The notes beneath the pieces were generated by a model. That model saw nothing but the letters and a program-made list of their open reading frames with translations, ran no database searches and was not told the origin of the DNA. The translations under genes and the position numbers were made by a program. 64,000 nt of DNA from Nemopilema nomurai. Taxonomy: Eukaryota > Cnidaria > Scyphozoa > Rhizostomeae > Rhizostomatidae. The stretch lies in the NCBI GenBank assembly GCA_003864495.1, contig ML133498.1:1782163-1846162 (forward strand), written 5' to 3'. Positions 1 through 12,977 of this stretch are shown in pieces (position 1 is the stretch's first letter; the number at the start of each line of letters is the position of its first letter).

Positions 1-3000
1 CCTCGTTATTATGGCCTTTAAACCAAATATGATAGGTGAAACCGAAAGAAAGTTTCCCAAATTGCTTCTGGTCCAGGTCGGAGTCTGCGACGGACTTAAT
101 GGTGTTTTGGTTGTGTTTGCAAGCAGCGGCAAAAGAACTGCCCCATATCTTCAGGCAATATTGGGGAATTTTCTCATACCACTCACTTTAGTAGTTAGGT
201 AAGTTCAATAATTTATTTAGCGTTTTAAACAGCCAAGAAGGAGCTTATACTCAGACTTGTAGCAATCCCACCCAAAAAGCTGAATTTTCATTGCTCATTT
301 CGATTTTTTCTTATTGGTTGACTTTTCTCTCTGGGAATCGAGCTTATCTTTCCTGACTTCAGCGCACCTCATCTCTAAATCCCGCGTAAAATCCGTTTCG
401 CGTTTCCTTGTTTTCGTCTCCATTCGAAACTTTTCAACTATTGCTCATGTGAAAAATGCTGAACCAGTGAAAAGTGAAGTGGCCATCACATGATTTTTCG
501 ATAGTCATCATCATAGTCATCATGATAGCCATCACACGATTTTTCAGTTCCCCGAAATAACTAGGGCAACTTCCGTTGGTAGGCCTGACGCCGAAATGTA
601 AATAAGGGAACAAATTAGGGCATGTTTTGGGGAATAAAAAAGAATTGAATTTCTGTAGCTTTTCTAGTGCTCGAAGTTTATAGAGGATCGGACAAATCAT
701 TGATTCCAGTTGAATTTTTGCAAATGCTATCAAGAATCTTCAATCGATCATGAGTATGATCTGCAATCCATCAAATCGAGCTGCAATCCGTCAAATCGAG
801 CTGCAATCCATCAAATCGAGCTGCAATCCATCACAATTAGGTGAATTATAAACAAAAACCAGGCATTGACATTTAAAGTAAACAAAGCTAGGAACAATAC
901 GTCGAAAAGAGCAACCCAAGAAAAGCGCGCCTCGGTCCGAAACGTGTCGCGGTCCTAAAAAGCCGGAATTTTTTCTGGTATGCGGAAGGACTTACCGGAA
1001 ATTTTCTTGCCTTCATGTCCTTTTCGAATCTTATCCTGCAGAGCAGTGTCATCCGTCTTCCTTTGTCTTCCATCGCAGGTTCCTTATTCTGAAAAAAAGA
1101 CCGACCCTCCGGAAGTTCGTATGTGGCATGCTGGTGGTGCTGGGCTTGTTCCTGTGTCTCCTGCCCACAATTTTTCCCAAGATTGATCCCCGGAGTAAAC
1201 AAGACCTCGGTGGCGCGTCTGGAGCAGCAGGCGTACTGTGGCCAATGTGCTTCATGCTGGGCTTCGTGAGTGTCAGAATAAACACCGAGTTGCGTTCACA
1301 GTGCAGCAAAAAGCGAAAAGAGAAGCGAAGAGAAGCGAAGAGAAGCGAAGAGAAGAGAAGCGAACGGAACATCGTGCAGCGAGCGAGAATAGCTAATCAG
1401 ACAGTTCTGCAGGGTGAAGTTTGACGCCGGAATGGGGTATTTTAAAGGAAAGAGAAAAAAATTTTCTGCAAATTGTTTCCCGAAATATTCCAAAAGTTTT
1501 AAAACGAAGAATAATTTTGCTACCTTGTGCCTGATTTTGGTGAATATCGTCTTTTGATGAAGCACAATGATAACCAGGGTCGTTAATAAACGGCCCAGGC
1601 CCCGGAGCCAGGCCCTTTTGCGCCGCAGTCGAAATATTTAACTGCAAGACCTATATTTTGCGGGCCCCAGACCTTTGCGCCGTTTACCCCCCGCCCCCCC
1701 CCCGCCTCTCTACGCTCCTGATGATAACCATGGCACAATTTAAGGTGTATTAATTCACGGGTAATTTCAACTGCTAAGTAGGGGTAGTTTCTTAGCACAA
1801 CGCTCGTTGCAATATTCCATGTCCATTGCTTCTTCAGTTTCAACTCCTGAAGAAACATGATGCAGAAGTTCGTTGTAGTTGTTAAGGTTTCTGCCTCGGA
1901 CGCCCTTGAGTTCGCCATAGTTCGCTACGACGCTCCATTTCGCTTTCGCTCCATCGTCGTGTGAACAGGCGTATAGTTCTCAGTACAAACTATTTGCACG
2001 CTAATCGCGCGTGCGCTTCGCTTCGCCTTTTCGCACCATTTCACGTCTGAACAAAATTATTCGTGGCACAGAGCATCACAATTACGAGAAGCAGAGGAAA
2101 CTTATTTTTTGCAAACTTGAGTACTTTTTCTTAGTAGAGGATAAAAACGTCGGGTAATGACCAAAAGCTGACAAAATAAATAGCCAGTTGTGGATCACAA
2201 TTTTTAAGTTGATTTTACTAACGTGGAAAGCTAAGTGATATGGTGAGATGACAATAATCACTTTGAAAAAAAAGTTCAGTTAGAATTTGTTACATGCTGG
2301 GTTTTCTGTTACTTTTTAGGTTCCTGCAGCCATTATGAATGTCATTGAAGAAAAAAGTCTCAAACTGGAGAGTGTTTCGTCAAGAAGAGGCGTCAATCTT
2401 GTTTATTTTCTGTTTTGGACTTCGCTGTTCCAACTGGTGACTGTGGGACTGTTCTTTTGGGCAGATATTGTACCTGGCTTCGGCAATTCAAAAAACATCA
2501 GTGATTTCGCAAGAAAGTAAGCAACAAATTGAATCCGGACTTGCATCCAGCATGAATAAACGTCATGACGATATAATGGAACGGACATGGGATGACATGA
2601 AAGAAAATCACATGACGGAGACCAGAAGGACAAGAAATGACATTGAATCACGCTTTATGCAGGCGTTATGATGCGGGTCTTCCATGACTTAAAATAAGAC
2701 TCAAGACATTGCAAAACTTTATCAATATGACATATGACATGTCATGACGCGATATGAAACGACATCATACGGTCATGATTTGTTTGAACATGGCCTGACT
2801 AAATGTAACATGACATGAGTTGATTTGGCAAAACCTGATTATCCTTTTTGATATTGTCACGATTGATCGCTTGATATTGATGAATTTTGATAATTATTGT
2901 AATGGGCGAAAAGATCAATTCAGGAGGTGAGCCATGATGACATTTTGCCTTATTCATACAGCTGGTGGTTTGGAGTGGAATGTTTCTTTGGCGGCGCTGG

Positions 3001-3982
3001 GTGCAACTCAGTAAGTGGGACAAGAGGCACGATGTTCATCACCATGTATGTCCTCTCCTATGTCGGTTCTGGAAACCTTCTGAGGTACGCCGAGGGAGCA
3101 ACTTGGCTCGCACTAGTCACAGTAAGTGCATTGGCCTTAAACCTCACCCCGTGGTATCTGATAAGATTCACGGGAGATGCGTTGTAGATTATCTTTCGGC
3201 ATCATGTTACCCTTCTCTAGTCGCTACATATACAACATGCGCAGTTTATCTAATGTTTACAAAGACAAATTGCTATTCAAAGACATGATTCTGCCTGCAC
3301 TCTTTGCCCACTCTATTTTCTTTCTTTGATCGAGTAGCGATTCTTGATAAAGTCTTTCTCCAGAAGCGATGCATTTGTTTCGAATCAGAAAATTGAGCAG
3401 GCACTGATTACGATTATTTTAAAATACTATTAATAAGAACTGCAAGGCAGTCAATCATTCTGAAAAAATCTACACTGAACTTACATTGTGTATTTTTAGT
3501 CTCTAGTGACCCCACTTGGTTTCGTCTTCTGGACACTGTTCAAAGAGTCCCCTTTTGGTTGGCATCCACAGCAGCACATCAGTACTTGGTTCAGCATTGG
3601 TGCCCTTGTGATCATGGTGCCAGCAATCTTCATATACAATACTGGGTATGTACCACTTTTGTTCTATTTTATTACGGTCGCTGGAGACATGCATAATTTT
3701 TATGAATTCACTATGACATTGTCACATTAGGACATTCAATATGTTAATATTCAATGATTAATGCAAAATTTTAACGGTAAACTCAAATAACTTTCATTTG
3801 ACGTGGAGTTCATACTAATAAGTCCAGTTCACTGCTTAGCTGGTTCGTCAAGAAAAATAATCTTTTTTAGGCCACCGGAAATTAGCTTGCAAGTTGATTT
3901 CGAGTATGATGAGAAATTTCGTCATGCTAATGAGCCTATTGACGAGGAGAAGACTAGGCTGTTGGGCAGCCTTAGATCTTGA
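1..3982 (+). CDS. CRT-like (chloroquine-resistance-transporter-like) membrane transporter, 5' partial
   Basis: Six exons were joined: 2-198, 1079-1265, 2320-2516, 2962-3121, 3500-3645 and 3871-3982 (stop TGA at 3980). All junctions are GT-AG and phase-consistent, giving 332 residues with the N-terminus beyond the left edge. The protein is strongly hydrophobic, with several membrane segments. It carries CRT-family signatures: CDGLNGVLVVFAS followed by APYLQAILGNFLIPLT in the first exon, VPAAIMNVIEEK in the third, and a Cys-rich loop (WWFGVECFFGGAGC) in the fourth. The tail is acidic and hydrophilic (VDFEYDEKF...), probably cytosolic. Members of this drug/metabolite-transporter branch export small solutes such as amino acids, peptides or glutathione from acidic vacuoles or plastids; the substrate here is unknown. 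A GTAAGT inside exon 4 (about 3011) is not used, because the frame runs straight through it. The last exon faces the end of the opposite-strand gene that stops at 4907. Confidence 0.85.
758..832. repeat. 20-bp minisatellite in CRT-like intron 1
   Basis: About four head-to-tail copies of a 20-base unit close to AGCTGCAATCCATCAAATCG, with single-base variants, lie inside the first intron of the CRT-like gene. Confidence 0.85.
1312..1366. repeat. purine-only AGAAGCGAAG repeat
   Basis: A run of five to six copies of the 10-base unit AGAAGCGAAG starts about 45 bases after the splice donor at 1266. It is all purine apart from the C in each unit and creates long false open frames on both strands. 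Confidence 0.85.
2560..2830. repeat. CATGAC/GTCATG-rich stretch in CRT-like intron 3
   Basis: Within about 270 bases the hexamers CATGAC, GACATG, GTCATG and close variants occur more than a dozen times in both orientations, without a fixed spacing. The stretch lies between the third and fourth coding exons. It looks like a degenerate satellite rather than a coding or regulatory unit. Confidence 0.6.
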
Positions 3983-4906
3983 TGGGCCTGATAAGGACTG
4001 AAGTCGGTTCGCACTTTGATATATTAACTTTTATTTAAATTACGTCATCATAACTTTTGATTTGTAAGCAACTCAGCACTGTTAACAAGAAACAGCTAGA
4101 AATGCTTCCTTAATTGTTCTGGACTCCTTAAATTGTAAAATTGTGAAGTTTCCAGTTGTTTTAATTAAAATATTTTTTTTTGCAATTAAACGCTCCAATC
4201 CATTTGTGGTGTCTGCTTTATGACTGATCATCAACTCATTTGTACGTTCGAATTCGCATAACAATCATTCACCTCTTCCTAACGAGGTCTAAAAGATGTT
4301 GTGATTCTACACTATGAACCACCGTCAACTTCTCCAAATGGAACCGTCAACCGAATGGAACGGAGTGGACCCTTTGCAGTACATCCTAGCAGATTCGTAA
4401 GCAAACCATGCTAAGGAACTCTCAAGACATTCAAAATGACTTTTGAAATCAAACACTACTCTCTTTTAGACATACGAACAAACATAAACATCCAAAATGG
4501 ACCCAAAAAAATCTTGTGCTTGCAAGAATTTCAGCAATTTCAGCCACCTTAATCTTAGTACTTCGTAGCATGACAGACTGTTTGTGATTTTGCTTACAGA
4601 ATGCGTGTAGTGTTGCTAGTATACTCTTATTAGTCCATCAATACATTGCTTGCAATCAGTTTTCTGCTGAGCATCCAGTCCTCCAGAACATGCTCCGATA
4701 TTTCCATGATCGATGTAAGAAAGAACTGCAACGAAATAGCTGTAGTCTATCAAGTACACAGGCACCGGTAAGGTGAAACTGGGATGACGGCAATAGCATA
4801 GATGGTAAAAGCAATAACGCAAGGAAGGCTCATATCAGATTCAAAAGAATGCCTGCAGTGAGAAGCGTTCAAATGCATAGAGGGCATTCGAAAGGATTGA
4901 ACAATA
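3983..4906. other. convergent intergenic space
   Basis: This is the 3' side of two genes that run towards each other. I see no conserved coding sequence. It should contain the 3' untranslated regions of the CRT-like gene (from the left) and of the unidentified minus-strand gene (from the right). The open frames here are short, and one of them (4616-4822) lies in another frame downstream of the stop at 4907. Confidence 0.5.
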
Positions 4907-7900
4907 TTAAGGATAAAACAGACAATAGGATAGCAATTGCAACGCATTAAAAACCTTGAAGGCTTGTTGCATGGATAGTCTGCATAATTCATACACTGGA
5001 AGAGACATGACAAGTAGACACAACTTTGCCTGAAACATAAAAGAAGCAGAATTTTGGTCGTATCAGCTTCCAGGACAGATAATTCTTGAATGCATAACTA
5101 GAACTTGAACAAACATATCCAAAATTCAGATGGTGGCTGCCAAGTTGACTAGAATGGATCAGCAATGACATACAGGTACAAAATGATTTTGGGTATTCTA
5201 AACGATCGAGAGACGGGAAAATGTTCTTATTGCAACTTCGATCTATTTTCTTGAAAAGGAAAGGAAACTTCACCTATTTATTGTGTTGAGAATGGCGTTA
5301 AATTCACTGGCAGCTGTTCAAATCACATCATTGTTCGGCACTGATCAGTAATTATCTGCATCATATTATCCTTTCTTGTCAGCACAATTTTACACAGGCA
5401 TGAAAAGTCAATCGATATTGAAAATATTCTGCAGTATTTCTCAATTTTTTTACCCCTTGTAAATAGCTAGTTTATGTGAAGAGGATTCTTACGGACTACG
5501 ACCCATGGTAAACAATAATGCATAGGCGCGATGTTCCGTCATGTTCTTTGAACAAATATCGATTTAGTTTATTCTCCCGGCATAACTGCACACTATCAAA
5601 GCCTAAGCACTTGAATAACACTTGGTTTATTTGCAAATGTAAGCTTTCCAGTTAAGCAGGGAAGCTTTGCAGGAGAGAGTTACAAAAATGTTTCCAAAAG
5701 AAGATTGGAACAAGGCAGCATTGCACCACTAGTCTCTAAAAAAGGACATCAGTCCACGTGGGAAAAATGTTTTCATGACAGCTGCTACTTTTAATGACAA
5801 TTATGCCAAAAGATTACCAACGGCTTTAATCCTTTTAGAATGAGAATTATTTAGAGGCATGGATATTTTATCACCTACCCTTAGGTGTGTTATCGCTGTG
5901 AGCTCTAGTCGTGTGAATTGTAATAACCCTTTTACTTCTGACAATACTTCGTCGTCATTGTCAAGATTCAAAGAGCTCTGCTCATTGCACAGTTGCTCGT
6001 ACCTGCAATAAAATACAAGAAAGATTGAAAACAAGACAAATAGTCCACGAAAACTCATCCCAGCCTGGTATATCTTATCAAATTGTTTTTAAGGTCACCA
6101 AAAACAGCAGGACCACCGTCCTCATCACTGTTATTAACGTCAGCATAGGCCAACCACTGGAATCATGTCTTGACAATTCAATCGCATTCTCGAACGGGAT
6201 CAATTTTGCTTTACCGTACGTTATCCTGGACTCCATAGACTGTATTAGGCATTCGCCATATACAGTACAGCATACATAAACTTTAGAAGAAAGGTTTCGC
6301 TATGCGTTTAAAAATCAAACAAATAGCATGGAAAATATCGGTACAACAGACAAAGTGACAAAAAGGACCAACAGCATTTGGCACCAACTATGAGAGAACA
6401 GTGGAATACTAGCCATCCAGTCGGACACGTGTTGTCCAGACTCTCACGCCGCTGCAGTTCTTTTACTTTGAGTCGCATGTTTCTCAGGTCTTCCTCGTGA
6501 AAAATCGACACTTCTAAACAGTTGAATCGTTGTCGCAAATACCTGGTAACAAGAGCTAACAATTCAACCAGCACTAGCAATGTTATGTAATTAAGCAATT
6601 ATTAACTGGTTGTTTTGCAAGGCCTTGTAAAGACAGAATTGTATCTTTATACAGGCATCATTGATATTAAAAAGTGCCTTCAGTTCTAAAGTTGCCGTGA
6701 TTTTTCATTTCTTTCATCCCTGAAAAAGCCATATACATCTCGTACTTTATCCAATAGAGAAACAAGTCGCTAAACAAGTTTAGAATCAGTATTCCATCAG
6801 CAGGATGTTAATAAAATATAAAATTAAGCATCAGTGAAAGAGATTGCTAATAAGATAATAATAGATCGACGATGTATGGTGAAGGTATGTGAATCAGTGA
6901 GACGTGGTTCAGATTTGCCAAGGCCGAATAAGAAACTCTCTGAACAAGGAAGCCTCGCAAAGATGATTTATCTGCTATTGTTTACTTTGTTATGTTAAAT
7001 GCTATAGCGATTTCCATCGGGGAATCGACTTCAATTATAGTATACCTAGACCTTGAGAAAGATTATTTCACCAAGGACCAGCAAAATCAATATTTCTGAA
7101 AGCAATTCCAAGTATGCTATAGTTCCTCGTGTGAAAGCCTTAGAATAATTCAAAACCAATATCACCGTACCCGACCCTTGTGTCCAGATCTTTCTGCAGC
7201 TTTTTAGCACATCTGCTCTTCATATTGAGAAATGCCTTTTTTGTTTGCTTCAGTATGTTTTCTACATCCTCTGGCTGCTTGTTTCTTTTGAAGCAGGCAA
7301 AGGAAAAACACACATAAGAATATTCAAAACATTGCAATAATAGGATTCTAAGCTATGATGCAAACAATTTGCTTCATCATGGAAAAAAGGGCTGCAAGTC
7401 GAAGAAATATCGTAAAAACGCTCTGTAGAAACACGAGGAACTAAGGCAGAAGGATTGTATTTATAGCAAAGTGCATTTAACTTTAGCCATAAAGCTGATC
7501 AAATAAATGCACAATAATATTAAATCTTTAACTCTGATCAAATGGCTCACTATTCGTTGTTTGTTGTACTTCTTAAGGAAGTAGAGGCATATGTTTATTC
7601 TTCGACACAACACAGCTTTTCGTTAACCGTTGAAAATTGGCCTTGCCAAGTGCTCTTTCCAAACCCAGCCATAACTGTTGAGACTACATCAAGGGCTACA
7701 GAATTTTCTAATAGGACGCTTTTACAGAAATTTCACATCACAGCTTCAAAATCTTTTATGTCGTGGTTCTTTATTATCGCAGTCAAATATGCACCACTAG
7801 CTGTTCTCCAGTATCTCCTATAATACCACTGCTTGCTAGGATTGTCAATAAGGCATGTCCGTATGACATTCTGGAAATACAACGGTTTTTGGTGCCAAAG

Positions 7901-10900
7901 TTGAATTGGCGACGACCAACATGAGTTTAATTGCGCCCATGTCCGCTTTGATATTACGTCTGGATATGGAAGATATCAACAAGTAACTTCAAGCTGCGCA
8001 AATGTAAAGACACTTGGAGGTTTAACAGGAAAGAAAATTGCACAGTCTACTTCATTAAGAAGACGAGCAGTTTGAATGAAACATGATCATGCTGAAGTGA
8101 TTCGCAATACGAAATCAGAGAATCGAATTTGCTCGATTAATGGGGAAAACCCAATAAAGAGAGAATTTCAATATAGCTTCCTTTGAAATAACTTACTTCA
8201 ACTCCTTTGCTTTCCGGCTGTGTTTAATTTCTGAAATTTAAAATGAAATCAAAGTCAGATTTAAGTAAAAACAACGGATAGCGCAACACCTACCTTAAAA
8301 CACTACCAAGTAATGAGTTAAGAAGATAGAAATGTGCTATACATACCTTCTCTTCGTGCTTCTTCCTGGATGACTCTCTGCCACAAAGGAAGATCAAAGT
8401 TGCCTTTGTTTTGAAAGATAGCACCTCTTCTACAAATTAAGATCGAAGCGTTGATACAATGATATTTGGCAACCAATGGTGACTCAATCGCGTAGAAGCA
8501 CAAGCAAATTCTTGCAATTTATTGTTTCCTTGGTAAATGTTTGGCTCAGTAACAAGATAGTCATGGAGAACCGAAGCAGGGATTATAACGGAAATTCTTG
8601 CAAGCAATTGTGTTACGTTGCAAGCAATTATTGGGCTTCGGCTAGGAGTGGTTATTGCTCCCAAAGTAATTTACCAACTGACAAAATTAATCATTCCACA
8701 AACAAGATAATCTTTAAGGTCAAAAGAGCCACTTTGCTCGGTAATAAAGAAGAACGCATGTCAAAACATTTTACCGAGGCTTCAAAGTCGTCCGGAAATT
8801 TGCCAGGAAAGAGCTGAATTTCCCCCCTTTTCCGAGGCTCAGCTGATCTGCAGCAAGGCTGTCATTGACTTTAGCCTGGTCTACATGAGGGGAAAGAGCG
8901 CAGTCCAGAGTTTCCGATCGTATCCCCGGATTTAATGCTGCTATTCTTGAAGACGAAATCTTTAGTCTGCGGGGAAATGAAATAAATAAATCAATTATTA
9001 AATGAGAGATTGAAATGATAGAAATGAAATGATAGAAATGCTAAAGATTTGCTTTTCCTAAAAGTATGACTTGATTTGAAGTTGAGTTGGTTGGTTGCTG
9101 TGTTTGGAAAGTTAACTGTGAATCTATATTTTGTAGCACTTTCCTCGCCCTAACAGTAGCAGAAAAATGAAAATTGATGCACCAAATTGTGTGTGACACC
9201 CTTTTCCCTATGGATTATAATGAGATGATTAGAGGCCACTTTTTGGACTCTTTTCCTCGAAAATTCGGCTTCCTTGTCACCTAACCATTTGATTAAACTA
9301 GGAATAATGTACTCAAGTGGTGGTATTCACTTTTTCAAGAGTAGACAGCTTCCAAAACTGACAGTTTTAGAGCAGACCGCTCCCTTAAAATGATCAATTG
9401 ATGTCAAATGCATGCCATCAAAGGTGAGAATGGTTATTTAATCAATCAAAGCGGTCGAATGCATCTCAATGCATCGCTCTTTTTATTGTCTTTGGGTTAT
9501 CGATACCTGATCTTCTTCGTTATTAATCTGCTATCAATCCGCAATCTCTAAACACAGTCGAAAGACGAAGTGATTTCATAGACAGGTGAATAGCACAAAT
9601 TTTCCACCTACTGATTAGCCAATGCGTACCCATTTTTTGTCTTTATTCCAGCCTCTGCAGTGGTCAGCCGATACCTGCTAATTGACGACTCACAATCATC
9701 AGTTGAAGGGACAATCGAGGGGGCCCTCCCTAGCGCCAGTGATCTGGGGCACAACGACCCGGTATCGCTTGATGACGTATTTTGCAATTTGAGACTTCGG
9801 TGGTTCGGAAGGAACGCTGTTGGGACGGCTGACAAGCGTGGAAGGCGGTTGGGTTGAGGCTGCACCCAATCAGCACTGACTTCTCGCTTTAAGAATTGTA
9901 AGGCCTCTCTAACCAGCGGGCTCTAGAGAATACAGAGGTTCCAATGCAGGCAAGGTTGTGAAAGCGGGAAGTAAATTCGTGATGAGGAGGAAGCCAATTT
10001 GAAATCTAGTATCTGATCTGATTTTAAGTGGGAGCACCTTGGAAAATAAGTTGTAATGAAATGTTTCTTTTTTCATACAGTGGAATTGAACGACACATCG
10101 GAACCAGAGAGGTGCTTTTCATTGGTTACACCCACTTATCGTGCGTAGGCCATTTCCCGCTGATCAAACAGAAATTTTAAAGTGGGAAGGATCCAGATTG
10201 TAGTGGCACTCTACTCATATATACGTTTATGCTTCTGTTTACTTTTTGGCCATCACCACGTCAAAAAGAGCACTGAAAGCTAAAGAGCTTACGTCCTAGC
10301 CCTACGCACAATGCCCCTATTGCAAATTGCTATAAAATTAGATCTAAATCGCACTAACCTATAAATTCAAAGCATTTCTCATTGACCTACAGCTAGCAAG
10401 AAATGTGCAGCAAGTTTGACCATGGATATTTTGCAATTCACCATGAGCGCAACTCACCTTACTTCGAAGGTCTCTATTTTTCATATTCAGGACACAGCAG
10501 AAAATTGTTCTCAAGCACTTAAGTTTTGCTAAGAAACGCTTCCTTGCTTTGCTATCAGGTTCCCTAGAAATGAATATGCTTAGAATGAAATTTCCGACTA
10601 GTAGCAAGAAGAAGTTGATATTCCCAGTTGACGCAGTGAGTTACGTACCTAGTCTGGGTCACTTAACTACTCTATTCAATTTCTTTTACAGTGAGCCATA
10701 TTAACAGCATACTGAGGAAGCATAGCACTTTATCTCTATCTGCTTGGGAATTCGCTGGCTGTGATGCGTTCAATTCTAGTCAAATAGTCAGTTCATTGGT
10801 TATAAAGGGTAATGGGTTTGTTGACTGTTTTGTGTGGAAAGACTGAGTCCTCGGCGATGTGCTTTTCATTGCTTTTCATAGTCTACTAATGATCAAAACC

Positions 10901-12977
10901 AAACCTTTTATTTCTAGCACAAGATTCTAGAGGGTTGTCCTTCTTAATCAGATGATCTGGTGTCTCCATTATTAACTTGCCTCTCTTCTGATTTCCAATG
11001 CTTTGCCGCCATTCTGCCGTTGGCTTGGAGAAATAAGAAAGCAAGTTTAAAAGCACTTAGTCAGTATAACGTGTTTTAAGTGTTTAGCATCTTACTTTCC
11101 AAGCGCTGGATAGCTCTCCCTTAATTAGCCGAAAGAAAACTAGCAGCTTGCCTTCTTCATCTCCTCAAACGATCAAGAAACTTTATTAGAAGGGGTGTTT
11201 TGTAGTTCTATCTACTTATTTCATAACAGCAACTTCCACAAGAAGATTAAAGTGTGTAATTGCAGTGCACATCTCCAATGCATGAATAACAATTACCAAT
11301 CGTCAATTAATTAGCAGGTATAATGCAGCAGTGCTGCTTCGTCAGCCATAACCTCAAAGCACCAGGGTATATGGATTGTGACGTCACTTACTTTTGAAGC
11401 ATCAGATAGGCAATCAATCAACGGTTTGCCTGCTTTCAAATATGTTATCTTCATTTCACCATCATTTAGAATCTCCCTCACTGCCTCGAAGCCACTGTCT
11501 CGCAGTTCATGAGACTTCTGTTTCTCCGCCACCTTTTGCTATGAGGAAGACAACGACACTGGCATTAGGTTTTGAATGAAGACCAAGTTTGGAAGAAGCC
11601 ACCTTTGTAAACGCCTATTGCACTGCAAACGCTCTAACCAGACATTAAAATAAACGTCTAATCGGCACACAGAACAGAGAAGACGACAGATATAGGCCCA
11701 AATATGAGAATGAAGATGGCGTGGACAGTTAATTAAGACCATTAGATGAAATTCGTGGTAAACTTGTGGATACAGAAAGATTGCATTTGAAAATTATGTG
11801 GATCCTACGATTAAGTACTCTTCGTTATAAGGCCAAAAAGAGTCGCTCTTTTTATAATGAATTTTACAAAACAGTAGCTCACTTCATATGTGAATTAAAC
11901 TAGGCCACAGTGGCAAAAGTAGATCCCACGAATGGAAGTTCAGTTCATTGTTAACATTCGCTGCGATACAATCCTAGATAAATTTCTCTTCATTGCCATC
12001 CACTTCGCAAAACCTCTATTAGCATTAACAATGAAGTTTATTATCATAATTGAACCAAATTGCTTACCATTTTAGCCACTATCTTCGGTAACTCATTCTT
12101 CTCTTGCATTACCTCAGCCCTCAGCTTTTGGGGTTGAATCCAGAGCTTTCTCTTTCAACAGAAAACAAAAAGCACAGTTTACTGGACCATCAAAGATCAA
12201 GCATAGTGACTCTAGCCTGAACGTTAATTTTTTTATATATAAAGTGTTTTGATTCGGATTTACAAAGCTAAACCATCTTCTAAAAAGACGCATGATTATT
12301 TGCATTGGGTAAAGTGTGCTACAGGTGTCTAGCTTCATAGAAATGATGTATTGCCTTGTACTTAACTTGATGCTCAAGTTCATAATGGAAAAGTATGGTG
12401 TGAAGTGCAAAGTGCGAAGAATTAAGTGAAAAGTATCAGATGAGTAGCAGGTAAGAAATGTGCAGACGTTCGAGAGAAAGAGAAGTTTCAACTCAAACTA
12501 TCGGGGGTATGTGTGAAACGAGAGATGTTGCTTATTAGATTTATATCTACAAATGCAAATCTTTAAAATCATGTCTAAACAAAAGTAGGCGCGCGTGAAA
12601 AGAGTCTGGGACTAGCCCGTCTAATAAAGACTGGGAATAGATATATTGCTGTTTATGCTCACCTCTGCTTCAAAGATGGCACCAATATCCTTCATAGCAT
12701 TAACCACAAGTGACTTTGTACTCAGTTCTGTTTCCCCAAGTTCTTCGTACGGTTGACCGAGAGCTGAAAAGAAACCTTCAGATTCATGCCTAGCTCTGCG
12801 ATGATAGGTGGCCCTCCAATCGTCAGCATCTCGTATCGCGGAAGCATTTGTATTTGTTCTCTTTGCTATTCTGTCTCCTTGGTACGCAGGCTTCTCGGCA
12901 GTGAGAAAGCTTTGTCTGATCAGTTTTGCAATTTCGATCGGATTTTGGGATGCCGAAGAATTAATGTGGCTATACAT
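4907..12977 (-). CDS. unidentified charged, partly coiled-coil protein, multi-exon
   Basis: Eleven minus-strand exons join in phase: 12977-12663, 12124-12068, 11538-11392, 11013-10981, 9859-9630, 8429-8347, 8230-8197, 7284-7171, 6542-6429, 6002-5879 and 5029-4907 (stop TAA). The product is about 457 residues. I do not recognise the family. Residues 1-184 are mostly helical and charged (for example LRAEVMQEKNELPKIVAKM, then QKVAEKQKSHELRDSGFEAV), and a BAR-like helical bundle is possible. Next comes a Ser/Pro/Arg-rich linker (about 185-260), then a second helical block with EEARREEIKHSRKAKELK and HEEDLRNMRLKVKELQRRE. The tail is hydrophobic and leucine-rich. The ATG at 12977 is preferred because the longer frame opens with GTG. 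The exon at 11013-10981 uses a GC donor. A further tiny exon near 10450-10500 cannot be excluded. The phase agreement supports a real gene; the individual small exons are less certain. Confidence 0.6.
9630..9859 (-). other. GC-rich linker exon of the unidentified gene
   Basis: This 230-base block is far richer in G+C than its surroundings and is open on both strands. On the minus strand it has an acceptor (GTGCAG) and a donor (GTACGC), and both fit the phases of the neighbouring exons. It encodes a basic, Ser/Pro-rich stretch typical of an unstructured linker. The plus-strand 65-residue open frame over the same bases is therefore taken as a shadow. Confidence 0.5.

Noticed and set aside
1049..1565. 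Overlapping arginine/serine-rich frames in CRT-like intron 1
   Set aside because: They arise from the purine AGAAGCGAAG repeat.
3011..3016. GTAAGT as a splice donor inside CRT-like exon 4
   Set aside because: The frame continues through it with hydrophobic, family-like sequence to a better donor at 3122.
9660..9857. Plus-strand 65-residue open frame
   Set aside because: The minus-strand exon over the same bases has splice sites that fit its neighbours in phase; the plus frame has no partners.
10450..10500. Micro-exon of the unidentified minus-strand gene
   Set aside because: Several acceptor/donor choices exist, giving 9 to 12 bases; none can be preferred from sequence alone, and the gene stays in phase without it.
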